The translations under genes and the position numbers were made by a program. The notes beneath the pieces were generated by a model. It was not told the DNA's origin. It did not search any database and saw nothing but the letters and a program-made list of their open reading frames with translations. From Bacteroidales bacterium (GTDB taxonomy: Bacteria > Bacteroidota > Bacteroidia > Bacteroidales > JAADJA01), in contig JAGVPB010000092.1 of the NCBI GenBank assembly GCA_020052415.1, forward strand, positions 1 to 50,880: a stretch of DNA of 50,880 bases, in the 5' to 3' direction. Below are positions 1 to 9,710 of this stretch, one piece after another; within the stretch, counting starts at the first letter, position 1; the number at the start of each line of letters is the position of its first letter.

Positions 1-1322
1 ATCATAAAAATGGCTATAAAAAACTGAATTATTACCAGTATTTTCCGCAATAATCCGGTTTTCCTGCCTGATTTGGCGACGCTTCCTTTTAAAACGGATA
101 TGGGTTGAAAAGAAGAAAGATAAAAAGCCGGGTAACTGCCGGAGATCAATCCGACAAAAAAAGCAATACATAATATTTCGACATAAATGAAAATATTACC
201 GGCAGGATTAAGAGAAAGCATTTTATCAGTGAAATAGTTGAAATCAGGCAGCAACAATACAACGGCCAATATTGCAATAATCAGCGCAAGGAGTGATAAG
301 ATAATGGATTCACTGATGAATTGACGGATCAGTTGTCCTTTGTCGGCGCCAAGAACTTTGCGGATTCCAACCTCCTTTGCCCTGTTGGCTGATCGTGCAG
401 TCGCCATGTTCATATAATTGATTGAAGCGATCGAAAGGATAAACACAGCGACCAGGGAAAAGATCAGTATATAAGCTTTGTTTCCGGTGGGGCGCTCAGC
501 GCCCAATCCCTGGCGAAAGTGTGTTTGTGCAAGAGGAGTTGTCATCAGGGTAAAACTTAAATGAAACTGATCTCCCAGCGCCTTCATGTATTTTTCATAA
601 AACGCAGGAAATTTGGCATATATACCGTCAATCGAAGAACCTTCAGTTAGCAAAATATAGGTAAAGGTCCCGATCTTCCAGAAACGGCTGGGTTTTGTGG
701 TACTGTAAGTTTCCGCATCCGTTGAAATGGAAACCAGAGCATCAAATTTCAGGTGTGAATTGCCCGGCAAATCCTTTATAACTCCGGTAACCTGGTAATT
801 ATGACCGGTCCCTGAGGTGAGGAATTCACCTACAGGATTTTTGTAACCGAAGTATTTTTCTGCGGTTTTTTTTGTTAATATAATAGAATTCGGTTCGGTC
901 AGGCTTTTTACAGGATTGCCATAAAGAAAGTCATGTGTGAAAACTTCAAAAACGGTTGAATCTGCAAGAAAAAAATTAGACTCATAATATTCTTTTTCTC
1001 CGTACCGGAAAGCCAGGCCACCCAAAGGATCGAGCCTGACAAACTGTTCTATCTCAGGCATTTCGGTTTTCATTGCAGGGCCGAGGGGAATGGGAATTGT
1101 TGCATAAAGATTATGATTACCCCCAACGGCAATATCCGTTTCAAGCCGGTAAATTCTTTTATAATTTCGATGGTGTTTGTCATAATTCTGTTCATCCTGA
1201 ACATACATCAGGATGATCAGGGCGGTTGCAAATCCAATGGAGAGGCCGGTCACATTAAGTGCTGAATAAAACTTATTCCCTGTTATGTTTCGGAACAGGC
1301 TTCTGAGATAGCTTTTAAACAT
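1..1322 (-). CDS. ABC transporter permease, FtsX/MacB family (partial, cut by window edge)
   Basis: The reading frame opens at the ATG whose complement is at 1320-1322 and runs without a stop for 440 codons to the left edge of the window, so the C-terminal half is missing. The visible part has an N-terminal membrane segment at about residues 20-40, a periplasmic MacB_PCD-like domain, an FtsX block (about 285-410) with the INYMNMATARSANRAKEVG motif, and the SGSYPAFYLSSF motif that precedes the second half in this family. It closely resembles the next gene, much more than the third. Such permeases work with a MacB/LolD-type ATPase to move substrates or transmit signals across the inner membrane. 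No ATPase gene is visible here. Substrate unknown. Confidence 0.88.
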   Translation of the reverse strand, partial: MFKSYLRSLFRNITGNKFYSALNVTGLSIGFATALIILMYVQDEQNYDKHHRNYKRIYRLETDIAVGGNHNLYATIPIPLGPAMKTEMPEIEQFVRLDPLGGLAFRYGEKEYYESNFFLADSTVFEVFTHDFLYGNPVKSLTEPNSIILTKKTAEKYFGYKNPVGEFLTSGTGHNYQVTGVIKDLPGNSHLKFDALVSISTDAETYSTTKPSRFWKIGTFTYILLTEGSSIDGIYAKFPAFYEKYMKALGDQFHLSFTLMTTPLAQTHFRQGLGAERPTGNKAYILIFSLVAVFILSIASINYMNMATARSANRAKEVGIRKVLGADKGQLIRQFISESIILSLLALIIAILAVVLLLPDFNYFTDKMLSLNPAGNIFIYVEILCIAFFVGLISGSYPAFYLSSFQPISVLKGSVAKSGRKTGLLRKILVIIQFFIAIFM

Positions 1323-1540
1323 AATATAACCGGCAGATTAATTGCTGACAATTCTGATCATAAGTAGCCTGGATCACCGGATATCAGGCACAAATGAAAT
1401 TTTCAATGTCAGGCTTGTGAAAACGATGAATCAGGCGTGTAAAGATAATGGATATTTATTTCTTAAAGACATCAAATATCCCGACTTTTTAACATCTGGT
1501 TTAATGCTTACGGATGAGTACATCAGGCTAACAGGTTACA

Positions 1541-1557
1541 AAAAACCTTTTAGGTTG
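1541..1557 (-). terminator. weak intrinsic terminator after the second permease
   Basis: Read on the minus strand this is AACCT, a short loop, AGGTT and a run of T. It lies about 50 bases past the stop of the 1605-4031 gene, which fits a terminator, although the stem is only 5 bp. Confidence 0.4.
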
Positions 1558-1604
1558 TATATCTATCAATATCTATTAATTTCTATCAATTTCCATCCTA
1601 TCAC

Positions 1605-4031
1605 TCATTCATACTTTATCGCATCCACAGGATTACCGGAAGCCACCCTGATGATATAAAAACTAATGGTTCCCATACCGATGACAAGAGCAAAAATGCC
1701 GGCTAACAGGAAAGAAGTCCACTTTAACGGTTCATGATATATGAAACCTTCGTCGAGCCAGATGCCCAATCGCCACCAGGCAACAGGTACGGCTATTATA
1801 AAGGCAATGATGATCAAAAGGGCGAATTCCCTGTAAAGCAATTGCAATACTGAACCCACCGATGCTCCTACGATCTTGCGGATACCTATTTCTTTGGTTC
1901 GTTGTTCGGCAATGTAAGAGGATAGTCCAAGCAGACCTAATAATGCAATGAAAATAGTTAATAAAGTGGCAATCTGTATAATGCTGCCAATCTTCTCGTC
2001 AGCCTGGTACATCTCGTCGAGGTTTTCATCAAGGAAATGATAATTGAAAGGCCGTTTGGTTTCATATTCATTCCATTTCGACTCCATATATGCCAGCGTT
2101 TCTTTCCTTTTGTCGGGATTGATTCTGCAGGCAAGTAACCACCCTGGATTTTCGTTGATAAACAAAATGACAGGCTCAATTTTATTATGCAGTGATCTGA
2201 AGTGAAAATCTTTAACCACACCTGTCACTTTTAACATCCTTCCCCCTGAGCCATCGAGTTCAAAACCATAATGAATTTTTTTACCAATCGGATTATCGGT
2301 CCAGCCAAGTTCCTTTACGCCTGTTTCATTGATGATGACAGCTTCCAGTGCGTCGGTTCCCATATTGCGGTCGAAATCCCTGCCCTGAACTATCTCAAGT
2401 CCCATTGTTTGAACAAAGTCATAATCGGCCTGATTCAAAATAATGGCATGATCGGTCATTTTATCTTCTTTTTCTACCCGCATCACCTGTATCCAGTTAA
2501 TATCTCCAGGTACTCCGGTAGAATTGGTGGCAGAAACAATGTCAGGATTATTCAGTAATTCCTTTTTAAAGGTCTCGATTTTCTTTCTGAAAGTGGAATC
2601 CTGTATTTCCATGACCACCAGGTTTTCCTTATTAAATCCAAGATTCTTGTTCTTCAGGTAGTTAATCTGCGTCGAAACTACTATCGTACCAATAATCATT
2701 ATAATAGCAATAAAAAACTGGAGCACAACAAGTATTCTCCGGAGGGCGCCACTTTTTTTCCCGGCCCTCGTCATTGTTCCCTTCAACACTTTAACAGGAA
2801 GAAAGGATGAAAGGTAGAAAGCGGGATAGCTTCCGGAAATTAAACCCGTTAATAAGGTTATGAGAACGATTTCAAAAATGATCATTGGATTTTCTGCAAA
2901 GTTGAATGAGAGCTCTTTTCCAGATAAGGTATTGAATTCAGGCATCAGCAAAGTCACAATCAGGATGGCAATAAGCAGCGCTGCGAAGGCAAGTGTCAGT
3001 GATTCTGAAATAAATTGGCGGATCAACAGTATCTTATGAGCGCCAAGTACTTTTCGAATGCCGACTTCTTTGGCCCGGTTCACTGACCGGGCTGTAGCCA
3101 TGTTCATATAATTGATCGCTGCAAGTAATAAAATAAAAGCGGCAACGGCAGAAAAAATTACAATATAGGCTTTATTGCCGGTCGGCAGGTCAGCATCCAG
3201 CCCCTGCCTGAAATGGGTATCAAGGAGCGGTGTTGACATCAGGTTGAAACTGGCGTTAATTTGTTCACCGATTGGCTTCATATACTTATCATAAAAAGGC
3301 CCGAACTTTTCGTGAATGCTTTGCATGGATGAGTTTTCCTTCAAAAGAAGGTATGTATAAATACCAATGTTCCAGAACCGCATGGGCTCGAGACTGTTAA
3401 AATCTTCTGCCCCCTGTTCGGCAATCAAAGACATTCCGGAAATAAGGGCGTCGAATTTTAAATGTGAGTTACCCGGCGGATTTTCAATGACTCCGGTAAC
3501 TTTGTAAATTCTGCCGCTTCCCGATGTAATTATGCTATCCATGGGATTGGCTGCACCATAATACTTTTTTGCAATTTTTTCTGTGAGAACTATTGTATTT
3601 GGCTGGGTTAAAGCAGTTGTTGGATTACCTGTAATAAACCGATAGGTAAATATATCGAAAATTGTAGAATCGGAAAAGTAAAAATAATCTTCGTAATATT
3701 CTTTATCCCCGGTTCTGAAAAGAGAATTTCCGGCACTGAATATTCTTACGAATCCTTCTACTTCAGGGAATTCAATCTTAAGTGCAGGTCCCATAGGTAT
3801 TGGGACTATTGCAAACCGGTCGTGCTTGTTGCTTATATTAAAATCAGACTCTATCCGGTAAATTCGCTTATGTTTTTCGTTATGCTTGTCATACGACATT
3901 TCATCCTGAACATAAAGGAGAATAAAGATTGCAGATGCTATTCCAACAGAAAGCCCTGTAATATTAAGAATGGAATAAAACCTGTTCCTGATAATATTCC
4001 GGTAAAGGCTCAAAAGATAGTTTTTTAACAT
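1605..4031 (-). CDS. ABC transporter permease, FtsX/MacB family
   Basis: This is a full-length 808-residue protein of the Bacteroidota double-unit permease type: N-terminal membrane helix (about 20-40), MacB_PCD periplasmic domain, first FtsX block with three helices (about 285-410), a second helix at about 430-450, a second periplasmic domain, and a C-terminal FtsX block (about 680-800) ending in NPVDAIKYE. The RTKEIGIRKIVGAS motif is typical of the cytoplasmic loop of FtsX domains. ATG start. It is a close paralogue of the partial gene to its left and of the gene to its right, all on the same strand. The 282-base gap to the first permease and the hairpin after its stop suggest that the first permease may have its own promoter. 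Function as a transporter subunit is known for the family; the substrate is not evident. Confidence 0.93.
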   Translation of the reverse strand: MLKNYLLSLYRNIIRNRFYSILNITGLSVGIASAIFILLYVQDEMSYDKHNEKHKRIYRIESDFNISNKHDRFAIVPIPMGPALKIEFPEVEGFVRIFSAGNSLFRTGDKEYYEDYFYFSDSTIFDIFTYRFITGNPTTALTQPNTIVLTEKIAKKYYGAANPMDSIITSGSGRIYKVTGVIENPPGNSHLKFDALISGMSLIAEQGAEDFNSLEPMRFWNIGIYTYLLLKENSSMQSIHEKFGPFYDKYMKPIGEQINASFNLMSTPLLDTHFRQGLDADLPTGNKAYIVIFSAVAAFILLLAAINYMNMATARSVNRAKEVGIRKVLGAHKILLIRQFISESLTLAFAALLIAILIVTLLMPEFNTLSGKELSFNFAENPMIIFEIVLITLLTGLISGSYPAFYLSSFLPVKVLKGTMTRAGKKSGALRRILVVLQFFIAIIMIIGTIVVSTQINYLKNKNLGFNKENLVVMEIQDSTFRKKIETFKKELLNNPDIVSATNSTGVPGDINWIQVMRVEKEDKMTDHAIILNQADYDFVQTMGLEIVQGRDFDRNMGTDALEAVIINETGVKELGWTDNPIGKKIHYGFELDGSGGRMLKVTGVVKDFHFRSLHNKIEPVILFINENPGWLLACRINPDKRKETLAYMESKWNEYETKRPFNYHFLDENLDEMYQADEKIGSIIQIATLLTIFIALLGLLGLSSYIAEQRTKEIGIRKIVGASVGSVLQLLYREFALLIIIAFIIAVPVAWWRLGIWLDEGFIYHEPLKWTSFLLAGIFALVIGMGTISFYIIRVASGNPVDAIKYE

Positions 4032-4062
4032 GGTTGTATCGTTTACTTTTTAGTCATGTTCA

Positions 4063-6474
4063 TTATTCATATTTTAGTGTAGTCACCGGATTCGTTCTCG
4101 AAGCGAGGAAGGCCCTGAAGCTGGTTATTGCAAGCGCCACAAATAATGCAAATGCTGCCGCTAAAACAAAGATCATCCAGTTCATTGTAGTTTGGTAAGG
4201 AAAACGATTGAGCCAGTCGGTCATAACAAGATATCCAAGTATCCAGGAGATGAAGCAGGATAACAGGATAAGCCAGATAAATTCTTTTGAAATCGTAGTG
4301 ATGATGCTCAGGCTTGTAGCGCCAAGTACCTTGCGGATTCCGATCTCTTTTGTCTTCTGGTCTGCAAGGAATGACGAAAGGCCTAGCAATCCGAGCACGG
4401 CAATAAATAAAACAATCAGTGAAAAAATCAGGCTGAGTTTGCTCAGGTTCTCTTCATCCTTATAAAGTGTCGCCAATTCCTTATCAAGGAAAAAATATTC
4501 GAATGGCCTTCCAGGCGCAGTTTTATTCCACATTTTTTCAATAATAGCCAGTGCATTGTTTTCAGTCCCGGGATGTACTCTGATCACAAGATACTTCAGG
4601 AACCAAAGTATTTCACCCGGAAACTCTTTCATATTAAGGACAAAAGGCCCTGCCTGCTGGTGAAGCGAGGTGGGATGAAAGTCATTGAATACTCCAATTA
4701 CCTTCTCATCCCCGTTTAACGACCTGAATTTTTTTCCTAATGCCTTTTCCGGCGATTCCCAGCCAAGATGTTTTACCATCGCTTCATTGATAAGGATTCC
4801 TTTCGAGGGATCGGTCTTATTTTCTTCTGCATAATCCCTGCCAGCAACAATTTGAATATCAAATGTCTTTACAAAATCGTAATTGACAACCATGGCCGGA
4901 TAGAATTGCCATTTATCTTCAGGATGCCCTTCCGGTCGGAATTCATGAGTATTATGTGAAGCTCCGAAAATATCATCCATTGCTGTTACACTGACGATGT
5001 TCGGATTATTCAGGAGTTCCCTTTTGAATGCGGGAAAAATGTTTGCGACCGGAGTTTTGTTGATCGGAATTACAATGATGTTTTCTTTTTCGAATCCAAG
5101 TTCGGAGCTTTTCATAAAATCAAGTTGCTTGCGGATTATTACGGTTCCGATGATCAGCATTATGGATATTGTAAACTGCAGCACCACGAGAATTTTCCTG
5201 GGTAATCCGCTTTTAGTGCCAGTCCGGAGCTTACTCTTTATGACTGTTACCGGGTCGAATGATGAAAGATAAAAGGAGGGATAAATTCCGGATAAAAAGC
5301 CAATCAAAAGTCCAATAAAAATGATGAAGATAATATTCCGGATTTCAAAAATTGTAATCAGCGAAATTGATTTTCCGGTTAGATCATTGAAAAAAGGCAA
5401 TGCGAATTCAGCAATTATTAAAGCAAAGACAAGAGCTATAAAACTCAGAAAGGTTGATTCACCCAGAAACTGCCTTATTAATTGAGGCCGGTAAGCGCCT
5501 GTTACTTTCTTGATACCAATTTCCTTTGCCCTTGTAGCAGATGTGGCTGTAGCAAGGTTCATATAATTGATGACAGCTATTAATAAAAGAAAAACCGCAA
5601 TTGCCGAAAATATATAAACTGAAGCGATGTCATTATTCGGCTCAATTTCATAATCGAGCTTTGATTTAAGATGAATATCGGTTAACGCCTGAAGATACAA
5701 AGTGATGTTTTCCTTTTCTGCGTCGTGAAAATATTTTTGAATAAATTCTGGAAATCGCGCTTCAAGTGACTTTGGATTCACATTTTTATTGAGCTGAAAA
5801 TATGTCCAGCAGGGATTCCAAACCCAGGTTTGAGGGAGCTTACCACCGAACTGTGTTCTCAGGCTCGACATGGAACCGATAAAATCAAATTTAAAATGGG
5901 ACTGATCGGGTACATCATTAATAATACCGGTGACATGCAACTCCAGTTTTGTTTCGAACCGGATTGCCTTACCCATCGGGTCTTCGTTACCGAAATATTT
6001 TTCAGCTATTGATTTGGTAATAACAACGGAGCCATTTTCATTTAAGGCTGTCCTGGAATTACCCTGAATAAATTCATAATCAAAAATTTCGAAGAAGGTT
6101 GAATCTGCAAAGAAAAATCTCCTTTCATTAAATTTATTTTCCTTGTATTCAACAAAACTCCTCGGCGCCTGAAAATTAAATACTCTAACCACATTGCCGA
6201 CCATATCGGGGTATTCATTCTTTAAAGTAAATGCCACCGGGAATGGTGAACTAGCGGAATTTTCGCCTACTCCTTCAAAATCATATACATTTACCAGCCG
6301 GTAAATATTGTTTGAATTGGAATGATACCTGTCGTAACCAAGTTCATCTGATATATAGAGGTAGATGATCAAAAAGCTTGCTATGCCTGTTGCAAGACCA
6401 AGTATATTAACCAGGGAATAGGTTTTGTGCTTGATTAAATTCCTGAATGTAGTTTTAACATAATTCCTGAACAT
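4063..6474 (-). CDS. ABC transporter permease, FtsX/MacB family
   Basis: The 803-residue product has the same architecture as the two permeases downstream: TM helix near the N terminus, two MacB_PCD-like periplasmic domains, two FtsX blocks, the INYMNLATATSATRAKEIG motif, the KTKEIGIRKVLGAT loop motif and the conserved end NPVTTLKYE. It is more divergent than the other two are from each other. Only 31 bases separate its stop from the start of the next permease, so the two are probably co-transcribed. Tandem arrays of such permeases are common in Bacteroidota and usually need an ATPase encoded nearby. None is visible in this window, so it may lie beyond the left edge. Confidence 0.92.
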   Translation of the reverse strand: MFRNYVKTTFRNLIKHKTYSLVNILGLATGIASFLIIYLYISDELGYDRYHSNSNNIYRLVNVYDFEGVGENSASSPFPVAFTLKNEYPDMVGNVVRVFNFQAPRSFVEYKENKFNERRFFFADSTFFEIFDYEFIQGNSRTALNENGSVVITKSIAEKYFGNEDPMGKAIRFETKLELHVTGIINDVPDQSHFKFDFIGSMSSLRTQFGGKLPQTWVWNPCWTYFQLNKNVNPKSLEARFPEFIQKYFHDAEKENITLYLQALTDIHLKSKLDYEIEPNNDIASVYIFSAIAVFLLLIAVINYMNLATATSATRAKEIGIKKVTGAYRPQLIRQFLGESTFLSFIALVFALIIAEFALPFFNDLTGKSISLITIFEIRNIIFIIFIGLLIGFLSGIYPSFYLSSFDPVTVIKSKLRTGTKSGLPRKILVVLQFTISIMLIIGTVIIRKQLDFMKSSELGFEKENIIVIPINKTPVANIFPAFKRELLNNPNIVSVTAMDDIFGASHNTHEFRPEGHPEDKWQFYPAMVVNYDFVKTFDIQIVAGRDYAEENKTDPSKGILINEAMVKHLGWESPEKALGKKFRSLNGDEKVIGVFNDFHPTSLHQQAGPFVLNMKEFPGEILWFLKYLVIRVHPGTENNALAIIEKMWNKTAPGRPFEYFFLDKELATLYKDEENLSKLSLIFSLIVLFIAVLGLLGLSSFLADQKTKEIGIRKVLGATSLSIITTISKEFIWLILLSCFISWILGYLVMTDWLNRFPYQTTMNWMIFVLAAAFALFVALAITSFRAFLASRTNPVTTLKYE

Positions 6475-6640
6475 GAGTAGTTTGCATTGAGTTTAGAGAA
6501 ATGTCATCTTTTATGCCAAAGAGATTAAAGGATTGTCGCACAAAAATTTATACTTTGAAATAACAACCAGACGGGCTAAAAGTGTTCGTTGAGCAACAGG
6601 TGTTGTACAAAACTGAACGATTTACTTCATATTGAAAGAA

Positions 6641-7597
6641 TTATATTTTCCCCTGTCCGGTTACAACTCTGAGGCTTCGCGGTATTATTTCAAAGGTAAA
6701 GGGAGAGTGCCCAAGGGATTCTCCGTCTGCTTCGAGATATATGAGCGGATCCGACTTAATATGAAATATATTCGAAACAAAAGTTTGTACCCTGGGATGG
6801 TTGATAAATGAGCCGTCGTAAAGGTTTTTAACCTCTTTAAGGACTGTAAATTTTCCAAGTTTTTTTATCAGGGTCATATCCAGTAATCCGTCGTCAGGAA
6901 TGGCAAAAGGAAGCTGTTTCATACCTCCGCCGTTGTATTTGCATATTCCAATGCTCATGCTGAATGTTTCGTTTTTATAAGGCTCCGGTTCATCTCCGAC
7001 TTTAATTTCTGTTTTGGTGAATTTATAAAAGACCAGACTTGTAAACAGATTTTTCAGGTAGGATAACGGACCGCCTTTGCCCAACTCTTTGTCCTTGTTG
7101 GTCTTTGAAGCGACAATGGCATCATAACCCATACCGGCTACATTTATAAAATATCTTTTTGAGGATTTGGCCGAATTATAATAATGAACCAGCCCAACGT
7201 CCTGTAAAAAGGTCTTCTCTTCTTTAATGATTTTAATTGCATCAAAGTAATTAAAAGGAACATTGAACATTCTGCACCAATCATTTCCGGTACCAATAGG
7301 GATTACTGCAACTAAAAATTCAATTACAGGAATTTCTTTTTGAATAAAAATGCCATTTAGCACTTCGTTCAGGGTGCCATCTCCGCCGACTATAATGAAT
7401 TTTCTGAATCCCTTTTTGATAAACCTTGTAGTAAGTGCAATGGCATGTTCCTTATGTGTGGTAAAAATATACTCGAAATCAATATTAAAATCCCCAAGCA
7501 ATTTATTTATTTTATCCCAATCTTTTTCACTTTTTTTTCTTCCTGCATTGGGATTTACAATAACCATCCAGTTCTTTTTATTAATTAATTTATCCAT
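6641..7597 (-). CDS. Diacylglycerol/sphingoid lipid kinase family protein (DagK/YegS-like)
   Basis: This 318-residue protein carries the nucleotide-binding signature of the diacylglycerol kinase catalytic family: VNPNAG at residues 15-20, GGDGTLNEV at 71-79 and PIGTGNDW further on, followed by a beta-rich C-terminal domain. Members phosphorylate diacylglycerol or related lipids using ATP at the cytoplasmic face of the membrane, recycling lipid or making precursors of phospholipids. The exact lipid substrate cannot be read from the sequence. Its ATG lies inside the end of the upstream glycosyltransferase gene (8-base overlap), so the two are translationally coupled in an envelope-lipid operon. 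The length is normal for the family. Confidence 0.9.
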   Translation of the reverse strand: MDKLINKKNWMVIVNPNAGRKKSEKDWDKINKLLGDFNIDFEYIFTTHKEHAIALTTRFIKKGFRKFIIVGGDGTLNEVLNGIFIQKEIPVIEFLVAVIPIGTGNDWCRMFNVPFNYFDAIKIIKEEKTFLQDVGLVHYYNSAKSSKRYFINVAGMGYDAIVASKTNKDKELGKGGPLSYLKNLFTSLVFYKFTKTEIKVGDEPEPYKNETFSMSIGICKYNGGGMKQLPFAIPDDGLLDMTLIKKLGKFTVLKEVKNLYDGSFINHPRVQTFVSNIFHIKSDPLIYLEADGESLGHSPFTFEIIPRSLRVVTGQGKI

Positions 7598-8609
7598 GGT
7601 TAGTGATTTTCGCGATTAGCTTATCATATACTGTTTCGGGAGTGATCAATTCCATACATTCACAGGAATTTTCTTTTCTGCATTTGGAACAATATTTTTC
7701 GAGCACAATGTAATCAGCCGTCTCTCCCAATGGTGCCCAACGCCCGGGGTGCATGGGTTTTATCGGAGGATAAATCCCCAGTGCATATTTACCTAAAGCA
7801 GCTGCAATATGAAGCGGACCTGTGCTGGCTGCTATTATCCCATCAATTTCACTTATAAAACTGATGAGTTGGGTAAGGCTTAATTTACCGGTCAGATCAA
7901 TTACATTGGGATGTTTATTGAAAATTTCGTTGTTTATCATTTCTCCCTCCTGTGCCGTTCCGGTTATGAAAACTCTGAATTTGTCAGGGGGTAATATGCC
8001 GATCAGTTTCGAAAAGTTAGCAATACCCCATTCTCTTGCACTTCCTCTGGATTTGGGATGTAAAACCAGGTTAAATTTATCAGGTTCGATTAGCTTTTTT
8101 ATTGAGGTATCAAGAGGTTCGGAGATTTGAAAACCATAATGAATCCGGATATCTTCCTTAGAATAAAAATTCAGGCCACCTAAAGGTTTAATCAGTTTCA
8201 GGTTCAGCTGAGCTTCATGCAACTCTGAATGTCTCCTGGAAATTGCAACCAGTTTATTGCAGGTAAAATAATGGTAAAATCTTCCTGTCGTACCAATCCG
8301 GATAGGTATCCTGGCTTTGTATGCCAGCATGGCAATTTCTCTCACCGGAAAAATATGAATTATTGCATCGGCATGAAGTTTTGTAATTTGTTGCAACTGA
8401 AATTCAAAGGCATGGCTTTTAATCTCCTCCCAATCCACAAAATGATCTATGTTTGAAGAGGCTTCTGCAATTTCCCGTGTGTATGACCTCCCCAGGAAAA
8501 TTATATGACATCCGGGAATTAATTTTTTCAGTATGCCTGCAACGGGCAGAGTCAGCACAACATCACCGATACTATCAGTCCGGCTGATTATAATTTTTTT
8601 CACATCCAT
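7590..8609 (-). CDS. Glycosyltransferase family 9 (LPS heptosyltransferase-like)
   Basis: The protein is 339 residues from the ATG complementary to 8607-8609. A TTG one codon earlier also lies in frame but is less likely. The N terminus (ISRTDSIGDVVLTLPVAG) matches ADP-heptose:LPS heptosyltransferases, as do the HPKSRGSAREW block, the ASTGPLHIAAALG motif that binds the nucleotide sugar, and a cysteine cluster near the end (YCSKCRKENSCECM). Family members add sugars to the LPS inner core at the cytoplasmic face of the inner membrane. The gene sits between a family 2 glycosyltransferase and a lipid kinase in one tight operon, which supports a role in LPS or lipo-oligosaccharide core synthesis. 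The acceptor is unknown. Confidence 0.88.
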   Translation of the reverse strand: MDVKKIIISRTDSIGDVVLTLPVAGILKKLIPGCHIIFLGRSYTREIAEASSNIDHFVDWEEIKSHAFEFQLQQITKLHADAIIHIFPVREIAMLAYKARIPIRIGTTGRFYHYFTCNKLVAISRRHSELHEAQLNLKLIKPLGGLNFYSKEDIRIHYGFQISEPLDTSIKKLIEPDKFNLVLHPKSRGSAREWGIANFSKLIGILPPDKFRVFITGTAQEGEMINNEIFNKHPNVIDLTGKLSLTQLISFISEIDGIIAASTGPLHIAAALGKYALGIYPPIKPMHPGRWAPLGETADYIVLEKYCSKCRKENSCECMELITPETVYDKLIAKITNHG

Positions 8610-8612
8610 CAA

Positions 8613-9377
8613 TCAGCTTTTGTTTTGTTGATCGCAGAGCTGTTTTAATTTGATATATTTCAGGAAAGTGGCATGAGCAGAAATCCGGCATATTACAAAT
8701 CCATAATAGCCATCGAGAAAGCCAAAATGGAAGAAATAATTTCGGATGAATTTGAGAGCCGGACTGAAGAATATTTTTAGGAAACCTGACTTTTTCCCAT
8801 TTTCAAAAGCTGCACCCGCAGTAAGGTTTGTAAAATGATTTGCCTGATTTACATGCTGGGAAATTGTTTTAAATGAATAATGCAGCAAGTCGCCTTTAAG
8901 GTGCCCTTTTGTGCATCCTTCAACCAAAGTGAATCGTTCATGAATTTTACTTCCTGTCCATTTACCTTTTCGTCTGTCATAAAGCCTCAGTTTCATGTCA
9001 GGATACCAGGCGGAATGTTTAATCCATTGCCCGCAGTAGTTGGTCATCCGGTTCATGGAATAGCCATCATTTTTCCAGTATTTTTTAGTGTTTCGGATTG
9101 ATTCCCGCAAATCATCGGAAAGTGCTTCGTCAGCATCAAGAACAAGGATATGATCATAGGTGGCTTTCAGGTCAGCAAATTGATGTTGAACAACATAATC
9201 AACAAACTTGTTTTGAATAAAAACAGCTCCTTTCTCAGTTGCAATAGCCCCGGTTTTATCAATAGAAAAGGAATCTACAACTATGATTTCGTCTGCAATT
9301 TCTTTTACAGAGTCAATACAGCGACCTATATTTTTTTCTTCATTAAGGGTGATAATTACAATAGATAATTTGGGCAT
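8613..9377 (-). CDS. Glycosyltransferase family 2 (WaaE/KdtX-like)
   Basis: The 254-residue protein starts with the GT-A fold signature LSIVIITLNEEKNIGRCIDS and has the metal-binding region LVLDADEAL, followed by WYPDMKLRLYDRRKG and WTGSKIHERF, which are typical of the WaaE/KdtX group. These enzymes transfer glucose or another hexose to the LPS core. A hydrophobic segment near the C terminus may dock the protein to the membrane. It is the first gene of a three-gene minus-strand operon, with its stop only 3 bases before the ATG of the GT9 gene. The 333-base AT-rich gap upstream holds the promoter and also serves the divergent regulator gene. Confidence 0.87.
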   Translation of the reverse strand: MPKLSIVIITLNEEKNIGRCIDSVKEIADEIIVVDSFSIDKTGAIATEKGAVFIQNKFVDYVVQHQFADLKATYDHILVLDADEALSDDLRESIRNTKKYWKNDGYSMNRMTNYCGQWIKHSAWYPDMKLRLYDRRKGKWTGSKIHERFTLVEGCTKGHLKGDLLHYSFKTISQHVNQANHFTNLTAGAAFENGKKSGFLKIFFSPALKFIRNYFFHFGFLDGYYGFVICRISAHATFLKYIKLKQLCDQQNKS

Positions 9378-9710
9378 TTATTTAATTTTCAAATATTTGA
9401 ATTTTCAAAATTAAAAAAAATCTTATTTCAACGACGATAATATTATGAAAGAAATGAATTCCTTTGGACATCAAGGAATAGGTTTAATATTAGATGGACT
9501 GCGGATTTCAATGAATTATTATCATTTTTTTTGTTTGAACAGTCTGCAATTTTATTATTTTTTTTGAATTTTCAAAAGTTTAGCTTTAATTTGTTTACAT
9601 CTAAATTCAATTTATAACTGAATATCCCTGATTCGTTGAATGTTAAACTTTTCAGCTATATAATTGTTAATTACAAAATTAAACATCTGATTTGGAGAAG
9701 GAATATTTAT
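9378..9710. other. Divergent AT-rich intergenic region
   Basis: No gene is visible here. The region lies between the minus-strand glycosyltransferase operon and the plus-strand MerR/CarH-like regulator, so it must hold both promoters. Two copies of a motif shared with the region before the sigma factor lie here: TGTTTACA at 9592-9599 and TGTTAAAC at 9641-9648. They may be operators for the regulator acting on its own gene. A TAGCTTTA sequence at 9581-9588 is a poor match to the Bacteroidota -7 element. Confidence 0.5.

Noticed and set aside
1342-1659. Plus-strand ORF of 105 codons in the gap between permease genes
   Set aside because: It runs over the end of the second permease gene on the other strand, has no recognisable family pattern, and the gap contains a minus-strand terminator.
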